A program made the position numbers and the translations under genes. Shown in pieces: positions 34,080 through 44,210 of a stretch of 64,000 nt of DNA. Under the pieces are notes generated by a model. That model ran no database searches and was not told where the DNA came from. It worked only from the letters and a program-made list of their open reading frames with translations. Each line of letters starts with the position of its first letter. Position 1 is the first letter of the stretch. Source of the DNA: Melampsora larici-populina 98AG31 (taxonomy: Eukaryota > Basidiomycota > Pucciniomycetes > Pucciniales > Melampsoraceae); NCBI RefSeq assembly GCF_000204055.1, contig NW_006768775.1:700563-764562 (forward strand). Reading direction: 5' to 3'.

Positions 34080-34720
34080 ACCGGTACGTCTGCGTGGTTG
34101 ATGAGACTGCGCGATGTTGTATGTCACGCATCTGTGACACACATGTATATATCATTGGTAAGTTGCGGGTGTTACACACACACAGTGCCTCACGCAGGTA
34201 TACAACGCACCACACACATGTCTTGCGTGTGTAACATAGGGATAGAATGTTTTTGTGACGCATGGGGATAATGTGTGATGCATGTGATCCTCATGAGTGA
34301 GTGACATGCGTGATGTGAGTAATAATATAATACACATCAAGAATGTAAAATAGATGAAGTGAGGGCATTGGTCATGCGTAACTGGTGTACATGATCAATG
34401 ATAAACTTTTGTTTCTTTCAAAGATTAAGGTATGAAATGGGAAACGTAGGATAATGTGAGCTTGGGTGTGTGTATGCGTGGAGAGATTGCGTGATTGATG
34501 TGAGTTGGCATGAGTACAATGCATGAGATGAGTATGAGAATACTCATTTCACGCGTGCATGGACTTGGGCACAGGTTATTGAGTAACATGTGTGACACGA
34601 TTGTGTGGCCTGAGTGCGTTGATTGTGTGACTGCGTGATTGAGCTGTGTGGAGGCGTGGACTTTGAGTTTTATTGTTTTTGTATGTACATGTCTATGTAC
34701 ATATGTCACACAAAGTTTAA
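34080..34720 (-). repeat. Right subterminal TGCGTGA/GTGTGA motif array
   Basis: Counterpart of the left array. Motifs such as GCGTGA, GTGTGAC, CATGTGTG and TGCGTGG recur over about 640 bp, mainly in the opposite orientation to those at 23140-23690. No gene. Confidence 0.7.
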
Positions 34721-34795
34721 GAGAAGCGGAGGGGCTCTCATGGATGTGTATGATGGCTCAGTTGATCCTTTGAGTGAGTTGATTGTGAATGGCGA

Positions 34796-34936
34796 GGGAG
34801 TTGTGATGTTTCTGGGGTGACCTCAGAGGCATCTGAGGCATCTGAAACACATCTGCTGCGATTCTACGGAGCCGCTCCGAGGATAAAGTACTCGTTTTGC
34901 TCGGTACAGCTCCGAGTCTTTAAGGTTCACAAGGTG
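34796..34936 (-). repeat. Right TIR of the 12-kb element
   Basis: Inverted match to 22903-23043. Outer end AAGGTTCACAAGGTG, followed by the duplication GATAAAAA at 34937-34944. Confidence 0.9.
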
Positions 34937-35602
34937 GATAAAAATCTCAAATGAGATTTTCAAATTTGTCGACAAATCCGGTAAGCGTATCAGATCTAGC
35001 GATTTGACAAGAATACAAAGCACGAGTAACGGTTTCAAGCTTATCCTCTGAAATACGATTATGAAAATCTTTCAGGTAATTCCAGCAGATGAATGAATCG
35101 TAGATTAACTCAGTAGGATCCGAAGAATCAGTCAACATGTTGCGAACTCTGAGTTTGTTTGAAGAGTCGAGTCGACCAAGTATGTAGGTTGTGATGTTGA
35201 AACGAGTCTTTTCAACTTCTTCAGCAGTTAAATTTGGATTCTCATGATCCTTAACTTTGACATAAAGATGGAGTCCAGAGAGCGGAAAACTTCCATAAGC
35301 GACTGACTCCATTCGATATAGTTGTCATCGGTCAGATTATTGGAAACTTTGTATTTACTCAAAGCGTTCGTCATGATCTGAGAGAACTTTTGGATGGGTT
35401 CACCAAAAGTTCTCGAGTCGCTAGAGTCTTGAGGAATTGCTGAAGAATGACGAGGTAACGTTGAATTGGGAACACGATTAGAAAGTGAGTGATGAACCGT
35501 TCCTGAGGAATCGGTGGTACTTGAAGTGCTTGAGCCTTCGGTTACAGTGGAGTTATCTAGAGTTTCGTCGGTTGTGTTATTGACGTTTTCAAGAGAACTC
35601 AT
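34937..35602 (-). pseudogene. Copia gag, N-terminal part, broken
   Basis: Starts ATG 35602, 28 bases after the primer binding site. A Ser/Thr-rich N-terminus is followed by LTDDNYIEWSQSLMEVFRSLD, the usual start of the Copia Gag (UBN2/DUF4219-like) fold. A frame change near 35275 then moves to the frame reading LHLYVKVKDHENPNLT, which continues to VDKFENLI and a TGA at 34947-34949. Right after that lies the 12-kb insertion. The same frame resumes at 22894, so the TGA, the frameshift and the insertion are independent lesions. Confidence 0.85.
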
Positions 35603-35630
35603 ACAAGCGATTCTTGGTCGATAAGATCTT

Positions 35631-35645
35631 GCACTCTCGCTACCA
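35631..35645 (-). promoter_or_regulatory. Copia primer binding site (initiator Met-tRNA type)
   Basis: TGGTAGCGAGAGTGC directly follows the 5' LTR in element orientation. It begins TGGTAGCG like the Ty1 binding site for initiator Met-tRNA. Match judged by eye. Confidence 0.6.
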
Positions 35646-36564
35646 TAAAAAGTTTTGACGTCCTTGTTTTCGAGACTCCAGTAATGAACTGGAGAAGACT
35701 GTCAGAAGTGAAACCTATAGTAAAAAGCGAAATCCTGAGGGCACAGGTTTCTGTCAGACTAAAGCTTCACTGCTAGTCTTTGACAAGAAACAAGAACAGA
35801 CCTGAGGGCACAGGTTTCTGTCAGACTAAAGCTTCACTGCTAGTCTTTGACGAGAAACAAGAACAGACCTGTGAGCTCAAATAACGACGAGAACACGCGT
35901 AAGGATGATGAGTAAGATTGAAAAACACAAATATGATTATTGATTCTTTTCGACACACCTGAGGGCACAGGTTTCTGTCAGACTAAAGCTTCACTGCTAG
36001 TCTTTGACGAGAAACCAGAACAGACCTAAACAAAACAATCATCAAAGAGAGATAGAGAGAAATAACATAAACAATCAGAAAGATAATCCAGAAGTTTTAA
36101 TCAAAAGTAAAAGATTTCTACCTGCGAGCTCGAATAACGACGAGAACACGCGTAAGGATGATGAGTAAGATTGAAAAACACAAATATGATTATCTTGTGT
36201 GAAAAGTTAGAAATAGATTGAAAGATTAGTTATAACAATTTGACCGAGCACAAGTAAAATAAAAACAAGATGAAAATTGACTCACTGATTCTTTTCGACG
36301 AGGAAAAGAATCAGAGCGAGAGGGAGAAACGAGACACAACAAGACATATAGCAATTCTAACAAATCCATTACCCCTTGATTGATGTCTAACCGATCTGCA
36401 CCCCTTTGTACTACCAACAACTTGCTTTGAAATACGCACTAGCCTAACCGAACATTTAACGCTTCAACTGACCAACTCTATTTCCTTATTCGTAAAGATC
36501 TTTGACCACTACAATAAGATAGTATCTTAACACTTGGTCTGCTTGGCGATGGGTCTTGACATCA
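35646..36564 (-). repeat. Copia 5' LTR (919 bp)
   Basis: Same as the 3' LTR except for one additional 68-bp copy of the CCTGAGGGCACAGGTTTCTG module (35733-35867 holds two in tandem) and scattered substitutions. Hairpin CTGATTCTTTT-CGACGAGG-AAAAGAATCAG at 36285-36314. The LTR contains the Copia promoter by position. Confidence 0.9.
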
Positions 36565-37021
36565 ATTTTGAGTTGTTCTTGTTGGTGTGTTGGATAAGGT
36601 TCTTGTAGCCCTTCATTACAACACCACACTTGTTGATTCGCTTCCCGACACTGGTCTTTGACACATCACGTTGAAGAGAAGCCGGCCAGAGGTTGGGGTT
36701 GACAACAACTTGATCACATGTGTCTTCATCATCTGAGTCAAGAAGATTCTGCTCAATGGTGTGAATGATTTGATTGTTTAAAATGTTGTTGTTGTCGTTG
36801 TTGTCAAAGTTGGTATTGATCACTACGTCTTTGTCTGAGAATTCTCCAGGAAGACTCCAGAAAGCATTGGCAGGGCTGGTTGAAGGAGGTTCAGCAAGGT
36901 TTACTATTGAAATGATCTCCAATTCTGAGTCAGAGTTGTTAAGTGATGATTTTTGCGCCTTCTGATCATTCTCAGCCTTACGGCGCTTCCTTTGAGCTTT
37001 TGCAGCTTTACTGAGTGTCAT
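36565..37021 (-). pseudogene. IS630/Tc1-like transposase, N-terminal piece cut by the Copia LTR
   Basis: ATG at 37021, about 120 bp inside the right TIR. It encodes a basic start (MTLSKAAKAQRKRRKAEND), acidic and Asn-rich linkers and a basic segment ending NKNNSK. The Copia 5' LTR interrupts it, and the frame then continues into the LTR and ends LMSRPIAKQTKC, the same terminal peptide as the Copia pol. The remaining gene lies beyond the Copia element at 18269 and below. Confidence 0.6.
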
Positions 37022-37138
37022 TCTTGTGTAGATTTTTCGAATATTTGAAGGAGATAATACAAAAAATTCCACTTGGTCTCCAAGAAAAATTTGAAATTCA
37101 AACCCACAAAATTGGGACCGGGGCCGGAGCCAGGTCAA

Positions 37139-37169
37139 AGGGGTAGCTGTAAACTGCCTTTAGCAACTG
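37139..37169 (-). repeat. Right terminal inverted repeat of the Tc1/mariner-like element
   Basis: Inverted counterpart of 7705-7735, followed by TA. It lies about 120 bp upstream of the transposase start, the usual position. Confidence 0.8.
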
Positions 37170-37171
37170 TA

Positions 37172-40100
37172 TATGTCAGAGACATTGCAACAAAGATAGA
37201 TGGTGGCCGGATCTGATTGTACTTGGATACAGTCAACATCTTTAATGGATGAATCCGGTGGATTTGTCAAAGAGAGAGAAAACATGATACACCTAAAAAG
37301 CGCACAAAGTAAAAGGAAAGCAGGTTTAAAAAGCGTGAGGCAAAATGAAATGGATAACAAAGAGAAGCAGAGAAATTTGGGTATCACAGGAGTAAGCAAG
37401 CGCTGGAAAAGCTTGTCATGACTCATATGAAATAGCGGTATATGTAGTAAAAGCTCAAAAAGGCCCACCATTGGAATTTGACAGGAGCAAAAGGATTGCA
37501 TGTTGGAAGACCAAAATGATTACCACTGGAAGAAATGTATGCATATGACTGAAGACATTGATGATTCCTACTCAAGGGTGGAAAAAGCACAGAATCTAAC
37601 ATTGAGAGTGTCTACACGTATTTGTGCTCAACATCAATGAGGTGAGAAAAGCACAATGAAAAAGCATGAAAAGGAAAAGTAACCTCGGCCAAAAAGATTT
37701 AAAAGCAGAGAAATACATAGAGGAAAGGGAGCTGGAGCCAAGAGGATCAAATGGTACTGAGCAGTCCTTCATGCAAGTGGCTTGTACATTTTTATCTTTT
37801 AGATACCAAACGGAGCCTTAATTTTGACAACTTAGCACTTTAAAAACAGCAGAAAGTCATATCAAACCACTGATCCTTGAGTTCCCTCCTCTCAGCCTGC
37901 CCACAGCTTTCACTCCATGGTGCATCCTTGTATTCCATCTTCAGACTACTCCGTGTTCAGCTTTAGTTAAGCTCATGTAGATAGTGCTCGCATTAATGTT
38001 GTCATTCCATTTGTCTCTCATTAATGTATTTGTCTCATGTGACTCTCTTTGTTTTATTACTATCTATCCATATCCTAACTTGTTCCTTGCAAGTCAAACA
38101 GTCTTTATTTAGGTCATTACCTTATTCAGGCTCTGACCTGGTGTGGGGGGGCGGAGGCCCGGGGACTGCCTGTCCAAGAAAGGGTTTTTGTGGGCGGGGG
38201 CGGGTGGGTGGCCCAAGGAAAACTTTTTTGCTTATCTCATATTCATCCTTAGGCATTTCTTTCCACTGGACGTTATCTGTCATGCTTCCGTATCAACATT
38301 TACTTATTTTCTGTGTTTCACAGCTGTTTGGACGGTTCTGGTCTGGATAGTTATCCCTCTGTTCCGGTCTGGGTAGTTATCCCTTTGTACCATAATACCC
38401 TGTCCTCTGTAGGGTGGGTGGGATGGTTTTTGAAAATGAAATCTTATTATTTCTTTTTGGAAGTCGTAATTCTTTAGATTTACGAAATTGAAGCTGAGGT
38501 GTATGAGCGTTGAGAGGTGTACAGAACTGTGAAGATTTAAAATTTTCACGATTTGTGCTACCTCTCTCTGTGGTAGGGCCGGGTAATTCCCGGCCCGTTC
38601 TTTGGCTCATACACCACGTCTTCTGTCCCGATGGACCTCACACTCACAGATGACGTCGTGCCTTTGGCCACCAGTGTCTATCTTACAGCCGTTCCAAGAA
38701 AGGTTGACAACTTTTTTTTTGAGAAAGTTGTCTCCGCAGCGGCTAAAACCAAAGACAAAACTTGATTACAGGTTTATTATTTCCTGTATTCTTCCAATTA
38801 GCGGAGAGACAAAATCAAGTGAGGGACAAAACCCGGGTTTTGCACATTGGCGAGATTTCCAAAAAAATCAATCTTTGTTGGAACAGCTGTACATGGGCGC
38901 AATGAAAGCAGCAGTCCTGGCCAGACTGCTAATGCAGCGTCATGAGCTTGCACAAGGAAAAATCAGTTGTTCTCTTGCTACCTCAAGTCTAAGATATGTA
39001 CATGGTGCCGTGACGAGCTACCTATCTCAAGAGGTCTTGAACGTTTTGATTGGTAGCTGCCTAGATGATACGCTATGCCCATCGCTGGTTGATTACGCTT
39101 ATAACACACGCAAAATTGATCGTGTTATTTGTCTCCACCACCACTGCTAACATGATCGGCTCAGGTGGGGATGTCCTCGGCAGTCACCGCCTGAATCGAT
39201 CACGTAGAATGTTTCCGTCCGTGGCATATTTGTTGGGGCAGTGCTGGGTAGTGACTGGGCATCTGTGTAGCATGATGCTGCTCAAGTCTCAATATTGTAT
39301 ATACATATGCGAACGGCTCTGGCCTTCCGTTCGAACTGCGTATCGTCGTCACCTATATTAGAACTGGTAAATTGGTCTGATTTCGTCTTGAGGTTTTGCT
39401 CGTTCGGCGATTCGCTTCCGAGTTTCACAGTGGTGAGATTAGCTTTGAATACACTGACAATTGATCGAGTTTGTTGAGTTTGTTGAGGCCGGCGAGTTTT
39501 ACATAGAATAGGTCAATGCCGCACATCCCAGCTCAAGAGTAACTTCGGTTGAGATGTACATACATGGTCGCGAGCAGGTTGGCTTGTGCTGGGGACCGCA
39601 GTCTTGCTGGCAGGTTTCAGCACCTCGTGCCGCGTCTGAGTGGCTTCGAATGAAGACGTTCTGCGAATCGGCATTGCCCGTCGATCTAATTTGAAGAGAC
39701 TCATCGCATTCTAAGATGACACACAGCCAATAAACACAAATGATATGTTTTGCTTCCATTGCTTTCTCAAAATCTAACTTGGCTAATTCCAATCTCGTTC
39801 CTCGTACATTTGAAGTTTGCGATACATACATACTTTTTCTGAAGAAGCAATCAATATCCGGCCTGTATCATTTCTTATCTTTCATCTTGTTCTAGCTAGT
39901 TTTGAACTGCTTGATTCTTGGCACGCTTTCGGGACTTCACATTTACGAGAAAATATATTTTGGTGTTTAGTTGCCGACCTTGCAAAACTATTCACGCTTC
40001 AGAGTACGTGGCACTTGTATCATTGTTTTTCAGTCTGTCGGAAATAATGAGCTAGACTTCGCGTCTTTTGCTAGTCTGCGATTGTCAGAATATTACAGGT

Positions 40101-40280
40101 TTGCCTTCCTCCATCCTCTCTGATACTTATTCCTAGCCTCTTTTTGAGCTGTATCTCTTACGCCATCATATCAAGGCCAAGACTGATAAGACACCCAGGT
40201 ATGAGATGATGTATGTGCTTATCGTTGCCCAATGGAGTTTCTATCTGACGCAAAGAACCTTGCTTTTTAGTATCTCCCAC
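37172..40280. other. Intergenic region with repeat traces; one open frame of unknown status
   Basis: A TIR-like end (ATACCAAACGGAGCC, 37803-37817) of the CCGTTTGGTAT MITE family lies here without a visible partner. G/C homopolymer-rich sequence is at 38147-38215. A 25-bp tandem repeat with GTTATCCCTYTGT lies at 38340-38390. A 182-codon frame (38602-39150, no ATG at its start) has no recognisable domain and I would not call it a gene. The rest, including 39500-40280, shows nothing clear. Confidence 0.35.
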
Positions 40281-40308
40281 CTTGAGCTCATTTCGCTCAG
40301 TCTGCGCA

Positions 40309-40316
40309 TATAAATA
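40309..40316 (+). promoter_or_regulatory. TATA box (TATAAATA)
   Basis: TATAAATA 93 bases upstream of the ATG of the small secreted protein gene at 40402. Confidence 0.5.
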
Positions 40317-40401
40317 TAAGAGGCTCTCTGGTCCTTCAAAGCTGAACCCCATCCACAAAATTTTTCATTCACGAGCCAGTCTCCAAATTAGCTTTCACAA
40401 A

Positions 40402-40644
40402 ATGCGCGTGGTAGAATTATTTTTCATAACTTTCACGCTATTCGGTCTGTGCGTCGGGCGAGCGGTGGATGTGCGAAGTCGACTGACACGGAGAAATGAG
40501 CCAACCGCAATGGCCATGGTGGCCATGGCCACAGTTGATTTGAATAACGCTAGGAATCTGGAATCAAATGCTCATATCGCGGAAAGCTCGACAAAGGAGG
40601 TCGGAGAAGTCGAGGCAGAGGAAACCTCTTCGTCTACGATGTAA
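40402..40644 (+). CDS. Small secreted protein, 80 aa, candidate effector
   Basis: ATG at 40402 opens a single exon ending TAA at 40642-40644. The first 20 residues (MRVVELFFITFTLFGLCVGR) form a clear signal peptide. They are followed by VDVRSRLTRR, a dibasic Kex2-type site, and then a short Ala/Met- and Glu-rich region with no Cys (AMAMVAMATVDLNNARN, ending ETSSSTM). A TATA box lies 93 bases upstream. The mature peptide after RR would be about 50 residues. There is no known domain; length, signal peptide and position in a repeat-rich stretch fit the candidate secreted effector class of rusts. This is an inference only. An earlier start upstream in the same frame is open from 40282 but lacks an ATG. 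Confidence 0.5.
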   Translation: MRVVELFFITFTLFGLCVGRAVDVRSRLTRRNEPTAMAMVAMATVDLNNARNLESNAHIAESSTKEVGEVEAEETSSSTM

Positions 40645-42494
40645 CTATTTTGTATACTTTTGTTGGAAATTTGTACTGTTGTCAAGCATGGATGTTCCAC
40701 TGATAAGGCTTTCTCGACAGTTTGACAGCCACCTCATCTCATGATGAGCACGAGAAGATACACAGGTAAGAAGAATATGGGAGGAGTGCATACCTCAAAG
40801 ATCGTCTTTTATCTAACCTATGATTTCCACTCTCAATGTTTGGAAGTCTTCTCAATCCCTTTTAAACTGTAAGCCTGTCCTTGAGTCGCTTGACACCAAT
40901 CTCATTGGTGAATATCAACATGTATCACAATTTTCTGATTACAACAAACTATCTTTACCTATCCCAGTAGATTTTTATAGGCACACTTATCTCCGAACCT
41001 GTATCTCTATAGCAAAATCCACCTCGAAATCGAGTCTCAAAAATCGCGGGGGGGCAGGCCGCGAGTGGGCTTCAAGTGGCCACCAAATTTCTGGACTATT
41101 AATTGATGAGATGATCGATGACAGTCCAACCTTCTTCCAAGCATAACAGTAAATTTACACCAATCTAGTCTTTCAAATTCAATCCCGTAGCCTTTTTCTT
41201 AGAGCTAGTCTGAAGTGACATGCCATGAAGTGTACCTAGGATGTAATTCATGCTTTGCAAGATTTTCAGGAAACCACCCAGTAAAAGCTCATGTTGATGA
41301 TACATACAGAATTATATACGAGCCCCACTTGCATGAGAGTAATGAAGAGCTCCTGAAGATTCTAATATATGGATTGAAAACAGGAATTGAATCATAAATG
41401 ATGTCTGAGGATAATCTGGCTGTGTATGGTTCTGAAAATGTTATCCAGATAGTGGAAGAAATGGATTTACTCGTTTGACATCAGAAGACATGAACATTGA
41501 GCAATATGAAAGGGTAGAACAAAATTTATGTGAAACTGAAATCTCCAATTCCTTCTCAGAACTATAAGCAATGAGTTTAAAAACAATTATTATCTAGCCA
41601 ACTATAAAAAAAGTTGAGCCAGCCTATTTTGAGAGCACTTACACTGCTTTGAAGGATTCAAAAGAAACATTTGGAATATTTCATATAATCTACAAAAAAG
41701 TGGTATCTCTGAATGGAAGCAAAGCTAGATAAATTCCATACGGCGGATCAGAGCTCTATACTTTCATTAATAAAATCCTCTTATACTGAGATTTTGTTTT
41801 TGTTTGGATTCAGTCCAACAATTCTGAGTGCATATGTCCCATTCTTGTCTATCTTTGAAAACCTTTTCCCTTGTGTAATATCCAGAAAGCAACAAAGATA
41901 GACTGGGAGATACTCGGTGATACATTTTCAGGCCTCTCAATGTCAAAGAGCAAATATATCCTATGTTTTTGATATTGGTACATTGAAATTGGGATAAGAG
42001 CTATATAGCTCTTTTATCAAGCCTTCCATACATGTCTTTTGTATCTTGCAAGGGGTCAGCAGGGAGACATTGAGCCTGGTGTATCTCCAATTCGAGATGA
42101 TCCCAATAAAATACGTATCACCAGTCCACGGCTCCCGAGTCCTGGGCCGACCCGACACCCCGATGGCAGGCTTCGGGTAGCGGCAAAGACCTCGGAGCAG
42201 GGCCAGATGCTGAGCCAAGTGCCAGAGTGAGAGGCGAAAGGATCAAACTATATACTATCACCAACAACTCTTGGCTTCCTAGCTCTTACCAACGCCTGGT
42301 CCTTGACAATATTTGCCTTTTTAGCTTTCATTTGAGATCGAACGACCCGAAAGGCAAAGTGTAAAGTGTGAGAGATGAGGATGCTGAGCATGACATTGAA
42401 GGACTGAATTTGAATTTGTACAACTTTATCAACTTCGTTTTCGTCCTTGGCCACTTCACCCCTGCTTTTCAAAACAACAAGTACTCTTGGCCAA
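40645..42494. other. Intergenic; no gene supported
   Basis: AT-rich sequence with short ORFs only. A GC-richer patch at 42110-42235 (CCGAGTCCTGGGCCGACCC) reads open on both strands but has no recognisable product. Confidence 0.4.
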
Positions 42495-44210
42495 ATGTCA
42501 TCCTTTGATTCATACAGAAGCTCATCTTCATTAATCACAGAAAAGAAACTCTCGCTGTCTATGGATCATACCGATAATCTACCCCTTACTCACATCGAGT
42601 TCCACAAAACGAGCCGAGTCAGTGGCAATCACGAAGATCTTGCAGCGGAGGAGAACCGAGCGTTACTTGACAAAGGAGACGAAGAAGGAAATTCAACACA
42701 CTCTTCACCACTCCCTTCACAAGATCCTTTAGGCACTATCAATGATTTCTCGGTTTGGAAGTTTGGAGCTCAAGCCCTACCCTCGCTACTGCTTTCCATC
42801 ATAGGTGGTACTCTGACGGGCGAATTGTTAGAGACAGCTCAGACATGGCCAGCTTTCGTACGAGTTCCGGAACTCTATATCCTTCTACCGATCCTCATGA
42901 ATTTGAAAGGAAATCTGGAAATGAACCTTACTGCACGCCTCAGTACCAATGTGAGTTATCACTTGCAATCCATTAATACTTCCAAGACCAGGACGTTGTA
43001 TCCAACTGATTCATTTAATACCCTTAACTCCCTGTGAACATCAGGCGAACATCGGTGATCTAGATCACCCTAGTAGTAGGCGCCAGTTAATTTGGGGGAA
43101 TCTTACGTTGCTTCAAGTTCAAGCTCTCATTGTGACCTTCTTTGCCTCGATGATGGCTTTTGTCCTTGGTATTCTTTCGCGTAACAACCTACCTGGCATA
43201 GATCATATCCCACTTAAGCCGGGTAAACTGAATGGACCTGGTTGGAACAATGATTTGCAGGGTGGGTACTACGAATGCTTGCTAATCTTGTCGGCTGGAA
43301 TGTTGGCGGCAAGCGTGAACAGTTTGTTGCTAGGTGGATTGATGTGTGGGTTGATCATTCTTTGCCGACAGTGGAGCATCAATCCAGGTAAGCTTGAACA
43401 ACATCAGATGACTAAAACCTTGATGTGATGGAAAAATTGATCATGATCTTCTGATATAACTAGATAACATCTCTACACCTATTGCTGCCTCTTTGGGGGA
43501 CCTCCTAACCCTTTGTTTCCTTGGCCTGACATCTTCAACCCTCATCCGATACGTTCATACACTTGCATCTACAATTGTACTAGCAGTGCTTTTGATTTCG
43601 ATTGGTTTCCATTTTACTATCACTTTCAGGAATAGATTTGTTCAAGATTTTTTAAAGAATGGTTGGGTACCACTCTTTACTGCTATGTTCATTTCTACCA
43701 TCACGGGTCTACTCATGGAGCGATTTGTGAATGCATATGATGGTTATGCAATCGTTGTACTGCTCTTGACTGGATTAAGTGGCAATATTGGTACCATCTT
43801 TGTCTCCCGGATCTCTACTGCCTTACACGCGCGAACTTCTGAACCGAGCTTGAAGGTGGGAGCGGTGTTGATGACAATCGCAGTCTCGGTGCTACTTGTG
43901 TCGGTTACCTATGCTGGAAAACGGGGTTATGTCGAACTCAACATTGAGTTTTTCTTTGGATTTACCTTCTGCGCTATCATTTCTGTTAGTCACTTCTCCT
44001 ACAATCATACTGATATCGAAGACTGATGCATTGCATATCGTGTAGAGCTTGATGTCATTGGTATTAGCCCATCAATTATCTCATAAACTGTGGGTATGGG
44101 GATACGATCCCGATGTATATGCAATTCCTCTACTGACTTCATTAGTAGATTTAGCAGCTCAAATTTTACTATCTGGTACATTTGCTACTCTGAAATTTCT
44201 TGCAAGGTGA
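42495..44210 (+). CDS. SLC41/MgtE-type divalent cation (Mg2+) transporter
   Basis: Four exons, 42495-42950, 43045-43387, 43464-43984 and 44046-44210, join in phase to give 494 aa. The N-terminus is cytosolic and acidic (EDLAAEENRALLDKGDEEG). The first MgtE-like repeat holds SIIGGTLTGELLET and LYILLPILMNLKGNLEMNLT, the signature SLC41 segment; exon 2 continues ARLSTN/ANIGDLDH. After ..NPDNISTPIAASLGDLLTL comes a second repeat with GLLMERF, LLTGLSGNIGTIFVSRISTALH and a final helix pair reading DPDVYAIPLLTSLVDLAAQI. The paired NPD/DPD..P..TSLGD motifs line the cation pore in this family. About ten membrane segments are visible. The likely role is Mg2+ (or other divalent) export or exchange at the plasma or an internal membrane. 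ATG 42495 is chosen as the first in-frame Met; 42561 is an alternative. Confidence 0.85.

Larger units (their letters stand above)
22903..34936. mobile_element. 12-kb TIR element with KDZ-type and FAR1/OTU genes, inserted in Copia gag
   Basis: Termini of about 140 bp are inverted copies (start CACCTYGTGAACCTTAAAGA) with around ten mismatches, and the flanks carry GATAAAAA on both sides. Inside are, in order: a left CACGCA/CACACA-rich subterminal array, a plus-strand companion gene (23851-26097), a truncated KDZ transposase (27968-26138), a 181-bp tandem array, another motif array, a minus-strand FAR1-type/OTU gene (33106-30812), and a right GYGTG-rich subterminal array. An 8-bp duplication is compatible with Zisupton/KDZ elements as I recall them, and also with Mutator-like or hAT elements. 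Because the KDZ gene here ends halfway, this copy was probably mobilised in trans or truncated after insertion. Confidence 0.8.
18270..36564 (-). mobile_element. Ty1/Copia LTR retrotransposon split by a 12-kb insertion
   Basis: Direct LTRs lie at 18270-19120 (3') and 35646-36564 (5'), with gag-pol between on the minus strand in the Copia order: gag, protease, integrase, RT, RNase H. The primer binding site TGGTAGCGAGAGTGC abuts the 5' LTR. Subtracting the 22903-34936 insertion and one 8-bp duplication leaves an element of about 6.25 kb, normal for Copia. I could not find a 5-bp target duplication (flanks CCTGG and ATTTT on plus). The element is dead: there are frameshifts near 35275 (gag) and near 20510 (start of RT), and TGA stops at 34947-34949 and 19527-19529. 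Confidence 0.85.
7703..37171 (-). mobile_element. Outer Tc1/mariner-superfamily (IS630-like) element carrying nested insertions
   Basis: Matching inverted termini lie at 7705-7735 and 37139-37169. Both begin CAGTYGCTAAAGGCAGTTTA when read inward, differ at one base over 31, and are flanked by TA (7703-7704 and 37170-37171). CAGT ends and a TA duplication are the hallmark of the Tc1/mariner superfamily. The only transposase of that type in between is a fungal DDE protein split into pieces at 36565-37021, 18200-18269 and about 15050-17341. After subtracting the inserted YR retroelement, MITE and Copia element, roughly 3.5 kb remains, a plausible size for one transposon. The alternative is that the left terminus belongs to a second copy of the family. 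Continuity is inferred from the order and orientation of the transposase pieces. Confidence 0.6.

Noticed and set aside
38340..38390. AGGGATAAC repeats recalling a homing endonuclease site
   Set aside because: Only part of the I-SceI-type site matches and there is no intron or endonuclease gene nearby.
38602..39150. 182-codon ORF on plus strand
   Set aside because: Starts without ATG, has no domain and no splice or promoter support.
42039..42230. Open frames on both strands over a GC-rich patch
   Set aside because: No recognisable product; likely a composition effect.
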